Assembly: GCF_000430625.1 (NCBI RefSeq)
Contig: NZ_AUMJ01000055.1
Coordinates: 1-39,664 of the forward strand
Source: Aneurinibacillus terranovensis DSM 18919
GTDB lineage: Bacteria; Bacillota; Bacilli; Aneurinibacillales; Aneurinibacillaceae
Direction: 5' to 3'
DNA length: 39,664 nt
The notes under the pieces were generated by a model that did not search any database, was not told the DNA's origin, and worked only from the letters and a program-made list of their open reading frames with translations. This document shows, piece by piece, positions 7,282 to 16,333 of this stretch (its first letter is position 1; the number at the start of each line of letters is the position of its first letter). The translations under genes were made by a program, and so were the position numbers.

Positions 7282-8505
7282 ATGATTATTAACTACAATG
7301 GTATGGCTGCCAACTCATTGCGGATGTTAGGGATGAACACAACTGCACAAGCTAAGACAACGGAAAAACTTTCTTCTGGTCTTCGCATTAATCGTGCAGG
7401 TGATGATGCAGCAGGTCTTGCAATTTCCGAAAAAATGCGTGGTCAAATTCGCGGGCTAGACCAAGCTAGCAGAAACTCACAAGATGGAATTTCAATGATT
7501 CAAACGGCTGAAGGTGCGCTAAATGAAACGCATGATATTCTACAACGTATGCGTGAATTAGCGGTTCAAGCGTCCAACGATACGAATACAGACCAAGATC
7601 GTAAAAATATCCAATCTGAAGTGGGCCAGTTGGAAAAAGAAATTGACCGAATTGGAAATACAACCCAATTTAATACGAAAAACCTGTTAGATGGTTCGAT
7701 GGGAAAAGCAACTGCTGCAGTTGCAAATCAGAACAAAAATCAAGCTTTGAACAGCACTACGGTTTCGACTACGGCGTTAACTGCTTTAACAGATACTAAT
7801 GGTAATAGCCTGGGTATTAAATCTACTGATACTATTACAGTTAACTATACTGTTAATGGAGCGTTGACTACACAAAAGTTTGCAGTTAGTGCTTCAACTG
7901 TTGCTACTTTAGCTGGTAAAATTGCCGGCACCACACTGATAGCATCAACAAGTGGGTTAACGCTGAATACGACAGCTACAGGAACTGCTGCTGCTATTGA
8001 AGGAATTACGATTTCGGTTACAGACTCGACTGGAACTGATCGGACAGTTGCTAGCAGCGCATTGTCTGCATTCAATGAAACGCAAGAAGCCAGAGATGCA
8101 AAAGTTGCTGATGGCAGTGCTACACTCTTAATCGGTGCCAACGGTGGTCAAAACCTTAAAGTTGATATTAACGACATGCGTGCGCAAGCACTTGGTGTTA
8201 ACAACCTGCAAGTTACAACGCAAGCAGGGGCCAATACAGCGATTAAAGTTATTGATAATGCGATCCAGAAAGTATCGGCTGAACGTGGGAAACTTGGGTC
8301 ATTCCAAAACCGCTTAGAACATACCATTAACAATTTGGGTACGTCTTCTGAAAACTTGTCTAGTGCAGAAGCCCGTATTCGTGACGTGGATATGGCGAAA
8401 GCTGTTATGGACAATACGAAGAATAGTATCCTCGCTCAGGCGGCTCAAAGTATGTTGGCTCAAGCCAACCAGCAACCGCAGCAAGTTCTTCAATTGCTCC
8501 GTTAA
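7282..8505 (+). CDS. hag: Flagellin 1 (major filament protein)
   Basis: A 407-residue flagellin. The D0/D1 N-terminal helices (about 1-140) include LSSGLRINRAGDDAAGLAISEKMRGQIRGL and the TLR5-type segment LQRMRELAVQASNDT. The C-terminal helices (about 310-407) end in QANQQPQQVLQLLR. Between them is a beta-rich, Thr/Ser-rich outer domain (about 145-300) absent from the shorter B. subtilis Hag; surface Ser/Thr here are the likely sites for pseudaminic acid from the island downstream. AAGGAGGAA precedes the ATG and doubles as a CsrA site. A terminator follows at 8524. Confidence 0.97.
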   Translation: MIINYNGMAANSLRMLGMNTTAQAKTTEKLSSGLRINRAGDDAAGLAISEKMRGQIRGLDQASRNSQDGISMIQTAEGALNETHDILQRMRELAVQASNDTNTDQDRKNIQSEVGQLEKEIDRIGNTTQFNTKNLLDGSMGKATAAVANQNKNQALNSTTVSTTALTALTDTNGNSLGIKSTDTITVNYTVNGALTTQKFAVSASTVATLAGKIAGTTLIASTSGLTLNTTATGTAAAIEGITISVTDSTGTDRTVASSALSAFNETQEARDAKVADGSATLLIGANGGQNLKVDINDMRAQALGVNNLQVTTQAGANTAIKVIDNAIQKVSAERGKLGSFQNRLEHTINNLGTSSENLSSAEARIRDVDMAKAVMDNTKNSILAQAAQSMLAQANQQPQQVLQLLR

Positions 8506-8523
8506 TTATATTTTTATTATGGG

Positions 8524-8557
8524 GGGAGATCCTAGTTTGCTAGGGTCTCCCTTCTTT
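8524..8557 (+). terminator. Rho-independent terminator after hag
   Basis: Twelve-base-pair stem GGGAGATCCTAG/CTAGGGTCTCCC (one wobble) with loop TTTG, then TTCTTT. It closes the hag transcript before the glycosylation island. Confidence 0.85.
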
Positions 8558-8717
8558 GATATATGGATGGTGGGCTCTCTTATGTTTCTCATCCATCGAC
8601 ATTTTCCCGTACTACTTGTGAAGAACTAAACATTTGACGATATAAGCAGTAAAAGAAATACATACAGCACTATGAAATAGAATTTATAAAGCCAATTGGG
8701 AAAGAAGGTCTTTATTC

Positions 8718-9839
8718 ATGAATTGCCCTTATTGCTATAGTTCCAATACAATTACTTATTACGAATCTATTATGCCTACCATATTAAGTGCATGTCCAGA
8801 ACCGATGTTATCCCATGTCAAATCTATGCCGTTGGAAGCCCAATTCTGTAGTGATTGTCAGCTCGGCTTCAACTCAATGCCTCTCACTGGCGAGGATCTA
8901 ACTTTTATCTATGATAGCTACCTTTATATTTCGCCACTACACGGAATTGGCACGGGGAAATATGAGGGAATGCTGCATGATTTAACCGAGTATTTTGCCA
9001 AAGATGATAGAGTTGTGGAAATAGGTTGCTCGGAAGGATACCTTTTAAAACAATTGCTTGATAAAGGCTATACCAACCTGCTCGGCATCGAACCTGGACC
9101 ACAAGCAGAAAAAGCAAAGGAACTCGGTATTCCGATTCGAAAAGAATATTTCACCGGAAATACATTTGCTGACAAAAAAATCGATGGTTTCTTCCTAATG
9201 CATGTATTTGAACATTTTCCGGACCCTTTTGAAATCCTGCGCTCTATGTGTGATCAACTAAGTCCGACAGGTAAAATCATTGTAGAAGTACCAGATTTTG
9301 ATGGCTATCATCATCAGCATTTATTCTATTATAACCTCCCATTCTTTTATAGAATGTGCAATGACTTAGAAATGAAAATCATCAAATATACCATTGATAA
9401 AAACGCCTTACGGGTTGTAATCACGCATCAGCAAGCCCCTTATGCAGGAATTAACCTAGCCAAGAACGAAACAGCAGTGATCGAGCGGGTAAACTCCATA
9501 AAGTCTGCTACTCAATCGAAATTTAAACAAATTAAGGATTTTCTTGAGGACAACCAAGGGAAAAAAGTCTATTGGTGGGGGGCAGGTTCGTCATCGGTGA
9601 TTATTCTTAACCAGATTAAATCGTATGTAATGGATAAGATAGCGTTTGAAATCATTGATGGTGACAAAAACAAATGGGGGCTTTTCATTCCAGGGATAAA
9701 TATCAAGGTGGAGCCGTTTACTAAACTGGCCAAGCAGGAGATTGATTGTTTGGTCATCGCTTCGTCATTCTTCAAAGAGATCGAAAAAACATTGCAAAAT
9801 CATCAGATCACTGTGAAACAAATGATGGTTGTGTATTAG
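8718..9839 (+). CDS. SAM-dependent C-methyltransferase-like sugar methyltransferase
   Basis: A 373-residue three-part protein of the type used for NDP-sugar C-methylation (Methyltransf_13/_14 architecture). It has an N-terminal zinc finger with C3, C6, C44, C47, a Rossmann SAM domain with motif I VVEIGCSEG at 99-107 and MHVFEHF at 161-167, and a C-terminal Rossmann-like domain beginning near KKVYWWGAGSS (about 282). The exact substrate cannot be read; O-methylation of a glyceroyl group is an alternative in this context. First gene of the plus-strand glycosylation arm, about 160 bases past the hag terminator. A TTGACG lies at 8634, but the matching -10 (TACATA, 19 bases on) is poor. Confidence 0.8.
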   Translation: MNCPYCYSSNTITYYESIMPTILSACPEPMLSHVKSMPLEAQFCSDCQLGFNSMPLTGEDLTFIYDSYLYISPLHGIGTGKYEGMLHDLTEYFAKDDRVVEIGCSEGYLLKQLLDKGYTNLLGIEPGPQAEKAKELGIPIRKEYFTGNTFADKKIDGFFLMHVFEHFPDPFEILRSMCDQLSPTGKIIVEVPDFDGYHHQHLFYYNLPFFYRMCNDLEMKIIKYTIDKNALRVVITHQQAPYAGINLAKNETAVIERVNSIKSATQSKFKQIKDFLEDNQGKKVYWWGAGSSSVIILNQIKSYVMDKIAFEIIDGDKNKWGLFIPGINIKVEPFTKLAKQEIDCLVIASSFFKEIEKTLQNHQITVKQMMVVY

Positions 9840-9871
9840 ATAGAATGACTTATTCAAAGGAGTGCTGTATT

Positions 9872-10660
9872 TTGTCAGGATATATAAGTTACACAGACAT
9901 TGTAAATAATTTAGATATTAATCCAGGGGATATTGTGTTAATAGGGTCAGATATAACCCATTTAGTACTTGAAACATTAAAAAACGGGGAGAAATTTGAC
10001 TCGAATATTTTTATAGATAGTTTTATTAATAAAATTGGTACTAATGGAACATTATTATTTCCAACTTATAATTGGGGATTTTGTTCAGGTGATACATTTG
10101 ATTATAATAAAACCGCATCTTTAACAGGTTCTTTGACAAATGCAGCTTTAAAAAGAAAAGATTTTATTCGAACCAAACACCCTATCTATTCGTTCGCAGT
10201 TTGGGGAAAGGATAGACAATTATTATTTGAACTAGAGAATAAAAGTGCTTTTGGAGAGGACTCTCCCTTTTCATATTTAATTAGAAGTAAAGGAAAAATG
10301 CTTCTTATCGGTATAGACTATCAGTGTTCTTTTACTTTTGTTCATCATGTTGAAGAAATGGAAAAGGTTAACTATAGATTTATGAAAGATTTTACAGGTA
10401 CTTATATTGATGAAAGAGGTCACTCTAGTATGCGAACCTATTCCATGTACGTAAGGGATTTAAATAAAGGGGTGGTTGCGCATATTAATCCTATCGGACA
10501 GAAAATGGAGGAGTTAGGAGTATCTTCACTTAAAAAAATAAATAATGTAGAGTTTTATTTAATTGATTTACATAGAGCATTTAAAGTTATTCAAGATGAT
10601 ATCAGGCTTAATAGTGCCCAAAATTTATATAAGATCCAGAAGAGTGAGGATGATGTGTAA
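9872..10660 (+). CDS. AAC(3)-family (Antibiotic_NAT) acyltransferase
   Basis: A 262-residue member of the aminoglycoside 3-N-acetyltransferase fold. The family motif KHPIYSFAVWG spans 102-112, with H103 in the usual place, and the later FVHHVEE (157-162) gives the second conserved His pair. Members found in surface-polysaccharide loci acylate amino sugars rather than antibiotics, and a resistance role is unlikely here. I chose the TTG at 9872 because AAAGGAG lies 9 bases upstream. From this gene to the VOC gene the DNA is distinctly AT-richer than the flagellar genes. Likely job: put an acyl group, possibly glyceroyl from the ACP encoded downstream, on a 4- or 2-amino sugar (inference). Confidence 0.82.
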   Translation: MSGYISYTDIVNNLDINPGDIVLIGSDITHLVLETLKNGEKFDSNIFIDSFINKIGTNGTLLFPTYNWGFCSGDTFDYNKTASLTGSLTNAALKRKDFIRTKHPIYSFAVWGKDRQLLFELENKSAFGEDSPFSYLIRSKGKMLLIGIDYQCSFTFVHHVEEMEKVNYRFMKDFTGTYIDERGHSSMRTYSMYVRDLNKGVVAHINPIGQKMEELGVSSLKKINNVEFYLIDLHRAFKVIQDDIRLNSAQNLYKIQKSEDDV

Positions 10661-10674
10661 AGGGAGGGTATTTG

Positions 10675-11976
10675 ATGTATACAATAGAAGGTCAATTACA
10701 GTATGAATTATTAAAAAGGCTTTTTCCGATATGTCGTAGCATTACGGGGGATGGTGTAAGAAAAACATTAAAAATTATTCAAGAAATGATTCCTTTACAA
10801 ATTCACGAAGTGCGGACAGGGACAAAGGTGTTTGACTGGGAAGTACCAAAAGAATGGAATATACGAGATGCTTATATTTTGGATGAAAATGGAAACAAAG
10901 TTGTTGATTTTCAAAAAAATAATTTACACGTTGTTGGTTATTCGATTCCGATTAACAAAGAGGTTGATTTGGCTGAACTTAATCAACATTTATATTCCCT
11001 TGAAAATCAGCCTGACGCCATTCCTTACATAACTTCCTATTATAAAGAGCACTGGGGTTTTTGTATATCTCATAATCAAAGAAAACAATTGAAAGAAGGC
11101 AAATATCGCGTATATATTGATAGCGAATTAAAAGATGGCTTTTTAACATATGGAGAGTTGATTATACCGGGAAATACAAAGGAAGAAATTTTTTTATCTA
11201 CATATATTTGTCACCCTTCTATGGCCAATAATGAATTGTCTGGTCCAGTGGTGACAACATATTTAGCTAAATGGATCGCGAGTGTGCAAAGAAAATACAC
11301 TTACCGAATTATTTTTATTCCGGAAACAATAGGTTCCATTACATATTTGAGTAGGAATTTACCCCAAATGAGGCAAAATATTATTGCTGGATTTAATGTT
11401 ACGTGTGTTGGTGATGAACGGGCTTATTCATTTGTGCCCTCACGGTATGGGAATACTCTTGCGGATAAAGTAGCTTTAAATGTATTAAAGTATAGACATC
11501 CAGATTTTATTCGATATTCTTATCTAGATAGAGGTAGCGATGAACGACAATATTGCAGTCCTGGAATAGATTTGCCGATAACTAGTATTATGCGTTCCAA
11601 ATATGGTCAATATCCGGAATATCATACATCCCTCGATAACTTAGATTTAGTCAGTCCATTAGGTTTGCAAGGAAGTTATGAGGTTTTGAAAGAATGTGTA
11701 GAAGTATTAGAGAAAAATGAGAAGTATAAAACTAATTGCCTTGGAGAGCCGCAGCTTGGAAAACGTGGATTATATCCAACACTTAGTACTATTGAATCAA
11801 GTAAAATTGTTAGAGCTATGATGGATTTTATTTCATATGCTGATGGAACCAATGACTTAATTGACATAAGCAATATTATTAAGGTTCCGGTTAAAGATTT
11901 ATTTCCTATAATTGATCGACTTTATGAACAAAATCTAATTTCTGTTGTAGATGAGAAGTCTAAAGTCTTGATTTAG
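10675..11976 (+). CDS. DUF4910 aminopeptidase-like protein
   Basis: A 433-residue protein of the DUF4910/DUF2172 aminopeptidase-like family. The core resembles zinc peptidases of clan MH: H180 in YICHPSMANNELSG, E217 in IFIPETIGS, the segment DRGSDERQY (286-293), and H317 in YHTSLDNLD. The C-terminal ~75 residues look like a winged helix. The first N-terminal motif is RLFPICRSITGDGVR. Family members recur in flagellin and capsule glycan clusters; from memory, Cj1295 of C. jejuni, needed for a di-O-methylglyceric-acid form of pseudaminic acid, belongs here. Whether it hydrolyses or transfers an amide is unknown. ATG 10675 (not the adjacent TTG) has GGGAGGG 7 bases upstream. Confidence 0.82.
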   Translation: MYTIEGQLQYELLKRLFPICRSITGDGVRKTLKIIQEMIPLQIHEVRTGTKVFDWEVPKEWNIRDAYILDENGNKVVDFQKNNLHVVGYSIPINKEVDLAELNQHLYSLENQPDAIPYITSYYKEHWGFCISHNQRKQLKEGKYRVYIDSELKDGFLTYGELIIPGNTKEEIFLSTYICHPSMANNELSGPVVTTYLAKWIASVQRKYTYRIIFIPETIGSITYLSRNLPQMRQNIIAGFNVTCVGDERAYSFVPSRYGNTLADKVALNVLKYRHPDFIRYSYLDRGSDERQYCSPGIDLPITSIMRSKYGQYPEYHTSLDNLDLVSPLGLQGSYEVLKECVEVLEKNEKYKTNCLGEPQLGKRGLYPTLSTIESSKIVRAMMDFISYADGTNDLIDISNIIKVPVKDLFPIIDRLYEQNLISVVDEKSKVLI

Positions 11977-11999
11977 ATTCATAAGAGGTGAAAAATTGA

Positions 12000-13820
12000 A
12001 TGCATTTGGAAAAAAAACGCGACAATATTATGGATCGCTTGGAGAAAGTAGATGATCAAACGCCGTTTATTGAGTGGATAAAACTTTCAAAGGAAATAAA
12101 AAATCTAGATAAGCAAGAAGATGACTTTGATCTTCTTTGTCAGGCGAAAATAGCTTTTATTACTTCTTTTACAACTGGTTACTTGACCGATTTTCTAAAC
12201 GTTTTAGCGCGAAAAGAAGGGGTTTTGACAAAATGTTATAATTCTCCCTATGGCCAATATATGATGGAGATACTTAATCCATCAAGTGGTCTATATCAAT
12301 TTGAACCTGAAGTAACTTTTTTGGCTTTACGACCGGAGCAATTAGATGAATCTTGGGCAAACTGTCCTTTTTTTGAAGATCCTACTATACATATTCAAAA
12401 AATAATTACTCAAATTAAACAAATTACTGATAATTTTAAGAGAAATAGCAAAGGATTACTGGTAATATTTAATTTCAAAAATAATGGCTATAGTCCATAC
12501 GGTATAAATGACCTGTATCAACAATATGGTCAAAATCATATTTATGGCCAGTTAAACAGGGCCCTTTTTGATACTTTTAAATCAGATACTCAAATAAGAA
12601 TTCTAGACTATAATAGCCTATACAATTATGTTGGTCATAAAACTTATAATGATCGCATGTATTACCTGGGCGATTTTGAGTTTTCCGAGTCTGTTTTACC
12701 ATTTTTGGCTAAGAAGATTCTTTCCTACATTATTGCTGTTAAAGGGATAAGTAAAAAATGTATTATTGTTGATCTGGACAATACTCTTTGGGGTGGAATC
12801 ATCGGAGAAGATGGTCTAGAAGGTATTAAATTAGGTGGCTCTTTCCCCGGGAATGCTTTTAGAGATTTTCAATTTTATTTATTAAAATTACATCAGACAG
12901 GAGTTATTTTGGCAATATGTAGCAAGAATAATCTGGATGATGCTCTTGAGCCGATACGTCATCATCCAAATATGGTTCTAAGGGAAAAACACTTTGCTAA
13001 CATAAAAGCAAATTGGAACAACAAGGCGTTAAATATCAAATCAATTGCTGAAGAATTAAATATCGGATTAGAAAGTTTAGTTTTTATCGATGACAATCCT
13101 GTAGAAATTAATCTAGTCAAACAGGTTTTACCTATGGTGAAATGTGTACAATTACCAAAGGATCCGGCCCTTTATGTAGAAAAACTTAAAGAAGTGAGTT
13201 GGCTTTTTAACAAATTAAGCATAACCGAAGAGGATAAAGAAAGAGGGAAAATGTATGCGGAACAACGTTTACGCAAAGAGATGGAACAAAGTGTAAACTC
13301 TGTAGAGGAATTTTTATACGGATTAGATTTACAATTAGAGTTTGTTACAGTTAATGAATATAATATTGCAAGGATTGCTCAATTAACCCAACGTACTAAT
13401 CAATTTAACGTAACGACTAAAAGATACACTGTATCAGATATAGATAGCTATCTTAACAATAGTGATTATTTAGTTTTAGCTGTACGGGTTCAAGATAAAT
13501 TTGGTGATTATGGTATCGTTGGCGTAGTTAATATCAGGAAGACAGAAATATGGAGAATAGATACGTTTCTTCTAAGTTGCCGCGTTCTTGGCAGAGGAAT
13601 TGAAAAGGCAATGTTAAATCAACTTATAAAATTAGCCCAAGAGGATCATGTAGAAACAATAGAAGGGGTCTATGTAAAAACCTCTAAAAATGCTCCTTGT
13701 GAAAGTCTGTATAAAGATAATAATTTTAGCTTAGTAAATAATGATGAAAAGGTTTTTGTTTATCAACTGGAGGTTACTAAATATAATGTTAAGTTTCCGG
13801 AATGGATTAAGATCAGATAA
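12000..13820 (+). CDS. FkbH-like HAD-IIIC enzyme (glyceryl-ACP forming type)
   Basis: A 606-residue FkbH-family protein. The N-terminal part (about 45-240) is the SGNH-like region of the family. The HAD core carries motif I D258-L-D260-N-T262 (VDLDNTLWGG), motif II CSKN near 307-310 and motif IV FIDDNP (D364, D365). A GNAT-like domain follows (about 440-590). FkbH enzymes dephosphorylate a glyceryl unit from 1,3-bisphosphoglycerate and load it on an acyl carrier protein. The next gene is an ACP, which strongly supports that reaction here. ATG 12000 is preceded by AAGAGGTG. Confidence 0.87.
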   Translation: MHLEKKRDNIMDRLEKVDDQTPFIEWIKLSKEIKNLDKQEDDFDLLCQAKIAFITSFTTGYLTDFLNVLARKEGVLTKCYNSPYGQYMMEILNPSSGLYQFEPEVTFLALRPEQLDESWANCPFFEDPTIHIQKIITQIKQITDNFKRNSKGLLVIFNFKNNGYSPYGINDLYQQYGQNHIYGQLNRALFDTFKSDTQIRILDYNSLYNYVGHKTYNDRMYYLGDFEFSESVLPFLAKKILSYIIAVKGISKKCIIVDLDNTLWGGIIGEDGLEGIKLGGSFPGNAFRDFQFYLLKLHQTGVILAICSKNNLDDALEPIRHHPNMVLREKHFANIKANWNNKALNIKSIAEELNIGLESLVFIDDNPVEINLVKQVLPMVKCVQLPKDPALYVEKLKEVSWLFNKLSITEEDKERGKMYAEQRLRKEMEQSVNSVEEFLYGLDLQLEFVTVNEYNIARIAQLTQRTNQFNVTTKRYTVSDIDSYLNNSDYLVLAVRVQDKFGDYGIVGVVNIRKTEIWRIDTFLLSCRVLGRGIEKAMLNQLIKLAQEDHVETIEGVYVKTSKNAPCESLYKDNNFSLVNNDEKVFVYQLEVTKYNVKFPEWIKIR

Positions 13821-13840
13821 TTAAGAAAAGAGGTAAATCA

Positions 13841-14065
13841 ATGATTGAAAAGCAGATCGAAAAAGTGATTTGTGATTTTTTTGGAATAGAGGACGTAAAT
13901 GATAACTTAAAAATGGGGGATATTGAAAATTGGGATTCATTGGGGCATATAGCGCTAATCTCCGAAATCGAACGTTCTTTAAATATAGTATTTAATACAG
14001 ATGAGATTTTATCTATGAAAAGTGTAAAAGAAATAAAAAACAAAGTCAAACAGTTAGTCGGTTAA
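13841..14065 (+). CDS. Acyl carrier protein
   Basis: A 74-residue stand-alone ACP. The phosphopantetheine attachment site is S33 in NWDSLGHIALI, a D-S-L core typical of dedicated (non-fatty-acid) carriers. Helices flank it as expected (MIEKQIEKVICDFFG at the start, MKSVKEIKNKVKQLVG at the end). Position 20 bases after the FkbH-like gene makes it the likely acceptor of the glyceryl group. No phosphopantetheinyl transferase is in the window, so a housekeeping one must load it. AAAGAGGT ribosome site. Confidence 0.9.
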   Translation: MIEKQIEKVICDFFGIEDVNDNLKMGDIENWDSLGHIALISEIERSLNIVFNTDEILSMKSVKEIKNKVKQLVG

Positions 14066-14068
14066 ATT

Positions 14069-14461
14069 ATGAAGCTGAATCACTTGGGGATAATAGTTAA
14101 TAATATAGAAAAACATGTAGAAAATTACAAAAAAATTTTTGACGCTCAATTATGCACATCAATTATTCGAGATGATTTTCAACAAGCAAAATTATGTTTA
14201 TTAAAAAATGATAGTTTGGAATTTTACTGGGAACTGATAGAACCTATTAGAGATTCGCGGCTATTTCCTTTTTTGCAAAAAGGTGGCGGATTGCATCATC
14301 AATGTTACGAAGTGGAGAATATTGATGAATCAATGAAGCATTTTAGAAAAACAGGTGCTATTCCAGCCTTGGGTCCTGTACCTGCTCCCTTATTTAATAA
14401 TCATCAAGTTGTATTTATCGTAATGCCAGACAGAACTTTAATAGAGCTGTTAGAAGTATAA
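14069..14461 (+). CDS. VOC-superfamily (glyoxalase/epimerase-like) protein
   Basis: A 130-residue protein with the two beta-alpha-beta3 modules of the VOC fold, closest in style to methylmalonyl-CoA epimerase. Candidate metal ligands are in the expected places: H5 (LNHLGI), E55 (FYWELIE), H76/H77 (GGGLHHQCYEV) and E126 (LIELLEV). It starts 4 bases after the ACP stop, so the two are coupled. A metal-dependent epimerisation of an ACP-bound or sugar intermediate (for example the glyceryl carbon 2) would fit, but the substrate is unknown. Confidence 0.82.
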   Translation: MKLNHLGIIVNNIEKHVENYKKIFDAQLCTSIIRDDFQQAKLCLLKNDSLEFYWELIEPIRDSRLFPFLQKGGGLHHQCYEVENIDESMKHFRKTGAIPALGPVPAPLFNNHQVVFIVMPDRTLIELLEV

Positions 14462-14494
14462 TTATATCGTGTATATAGGCTAAGGAGGCTTACT

Positions 14495-16324
14495 ATGCAT
14501 TCAACATGGGAAGATAATTTATCACGGCTTCGTGCGAATGACCATCATTATATTGCAGAATTGCCACAAGAAAATCGTCCGGGTTATCAATATGTAGGGA
14601 CTGATGCAGGAGAGGAATTTTTTACGGATGAGGAAGGAAAGGTTTATCTCGTAAAGGATGAAATGGATACGAGTTATGAAATGCAGCCGTTTTTACGTGA
14701 ACTGCATGTCATTATTGGTATCTCTAGTGTTCAGGAAATCTCATCTTTGATTGAACATAGCAATAAGAATTCGTATTTTCTTATCGTTGAACCGAATCCT
14801 AGTTTTTTCTTATATGCCATGCAACATAAACAAATGGAATTTCTTAGACGTAAAAATGTATGTGTGGTTGCTAATCACAATATGGATGATATAGCGAATC
14901 TTTTATTTTCATATATCCAACAATTCCCTATTCTTACACGAGCACGTAATCTTCGTGTATATCCGACCTATTTTTATCGAACATATAAAATGAACATCGT
15001 TACGCATACGGCTCAAGAAGTTATAAAAGCTGTTAAATATATGGCTGGTAGTATTGGAAATTCGGTAGAAGATGCCCTTATTGGTACGTATAACAATTTA
15101 CATAATGTTCCTTATATCTTAACGTCTGAAAATGTGAGCCGGTTCAAAGATATTTATAGAGGAATGCCGGCTATTATTGTAGCTGCCGGACCATCGCTTG
15201 ATAAAAATATTCATCATCTAAAACAAAATCAGTCTAACGCTATTATTATTGCGGTAGATACGATTGTTGAGAGACTTTTACAAGAAGGAATTACTCCTGA
15301 TTTTGTAACATCCATTGAACGGATTGAGGAGGTATACTTATACTTTTATAAGGATAAATATATTCCTGAATGTGTATCCTTAATTGCTCCCCCTGTATTA
15401 TCACCAAATGTTTTTTCAACTTTTAAAGGGAGAAGGATTATGCCATTCCGGGAAGGGATGATTGAATATAATTGGTTACAAGAAATGCTAGGCCTACCAG
15501 ATGATATTTTTATAAACATAGGGAAATCATCTGCACATGTAGCATTTGGCTTTGCCGCTTATACGGGATCTTTTCCTATTATTTTAATTGGGCAAGATTT
15601 AGCATATGGAGAGGACGGTATGAAATCCCATACAAGTGGGACGATTTATGAAAAAAAGGACATTCCTATATACCAGGAGTTTGTAGAAGTTGAGGGGTAT
15701 TATGGTGGGCGGGTCCGTTCTAATGTTATATGGAATTCATTTAGAGAATGGATTGAACTCCAAATTTATGAACATCAGTATGCTGTTATTAATGCGACTG
15801 AAGGTGGAGCTAAAATTAAATATACAACGCAAATGACTTTGCAGGAAGCTATTTCTACCTACTGTACGTCGCCTCTTTCTAAGAAGGAATTACTTGGCCA
15901 AACTTCCTATTATACATATGATACACATTCAGCGATTGAAAAAATTGAAATGGAAATAAATAATTTTCAAGAAATATTAGATAAATGCCAACAGATATAT
16001 CAAATGATTAACGGTTTAAAAATAAAGTCTTCTATGAACCAAAAGAGCTTGATGTCTTGTTTGCAAAAGCTTGAGGAAGCTAATGTTATTATAGAATATA
16101 TTAAACATCATCCTTTGTGGGTTACGATTATGCAGGCTGAAGTCGTGACGTGTTATTGGAAACTATATGCGATTGAAGAGCGGTTGCTACCGGAGACGCT
16201 TACTGAAAATCAGGAAATTATTGTTCATTTTTTACAAGCTTTTTCGTTTGTAGTTGATCAAGTTATTACATTTATGAAATCAACAGTTGATCAATTAAAG
16301 GCAGGAAATGTTACGACTAAGTAG
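14495..16324 (+). CDS. maf: Maf-type flagellin glycosyltransferase (DUF115)
   Basis: A 609-residue motility-associated factor. The central MAF_flag10/DUF115 domain has its nucleotide-sugar signature MPAIIVAAGPSLDKN (about 224-238), followed by AIIIAVDTIVERLLQEGITPDFVTSIE (about 249-275) and LIGQDLAYGEDG. Helical N- and C-terminal regions flank it. Maf proteins transfer nonulosonic acids (pseudaminic or legionaminic) from the CMP form to Ser/Thr of flagellin in the cytosol before export. Its neighbours, a complete Pse pathway and two flagellins, name the likely donor and acceptors. AAGGAGG ribosome site; gene ends next to the 17-bp inverted repeat. Confidence 0.9.
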   Translation: MHSTWEDNLSRLRANDHHYIAELPQENRPGYQYVGTDAGEEFFTDEEGKVYLVKDEMDTSYEMQPFLRELHVIIGISSVQEISSLIEHSNKNSYFLIVEPNPSFFLYAMQHKQMEFLRRKNVCVVANHNMDDIANLLFSYIQQFPILTRARNLRVYPTYFYRTYKMNIVTHTAQEVIKAVKYMAGSIGNSVEDALIGTYNNLHNVPYILTSENVSRFKDIYRGMPAIIVAAGPSLDKNIHHLKQNQSNAIIIAVDTIVERLLQEGITPDFVTSIERIEEVYLYFYKDKYIPECVSLIAPPVLSPNVFSTFKGRRIMPFREGMIEYNWLQEMLGLPDDIFINIGKSSAHVAFGFAAYTGSFPIILIGQDLAYGEDGMKSHTSGTIYEKKDIPIYQEFVEVEGYYGGRVRSNVIWNSFREWIELQIYEHQYAVINATEGGAKIKYTTQMTLQEAISTYCTSPLSKKELLGQTSYYTYDTHSAIEKIEMEINNFQEILDKCQQIYQMINGLKIKSSMNQKSLMSCLQKLEEANVIIEYIKHHPLWVTIMQAEVVTCYWKLYAIEERLLPETLTENQEIIVHFLQAFSFVVDQVITFMKSTVDQLKAGNVTTK

Positions 16325-16333
16325 CTTGGAAGG

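Noticed and set aside
9746-9871. Longer N-terminus for the AAC(3)-like protein beginning within the methyltransferase gene
   Set aside because: The extra 42 residues are out-of-frame methyltransferase sequence; a good Shine-Dalgarno selects TTG 9872.
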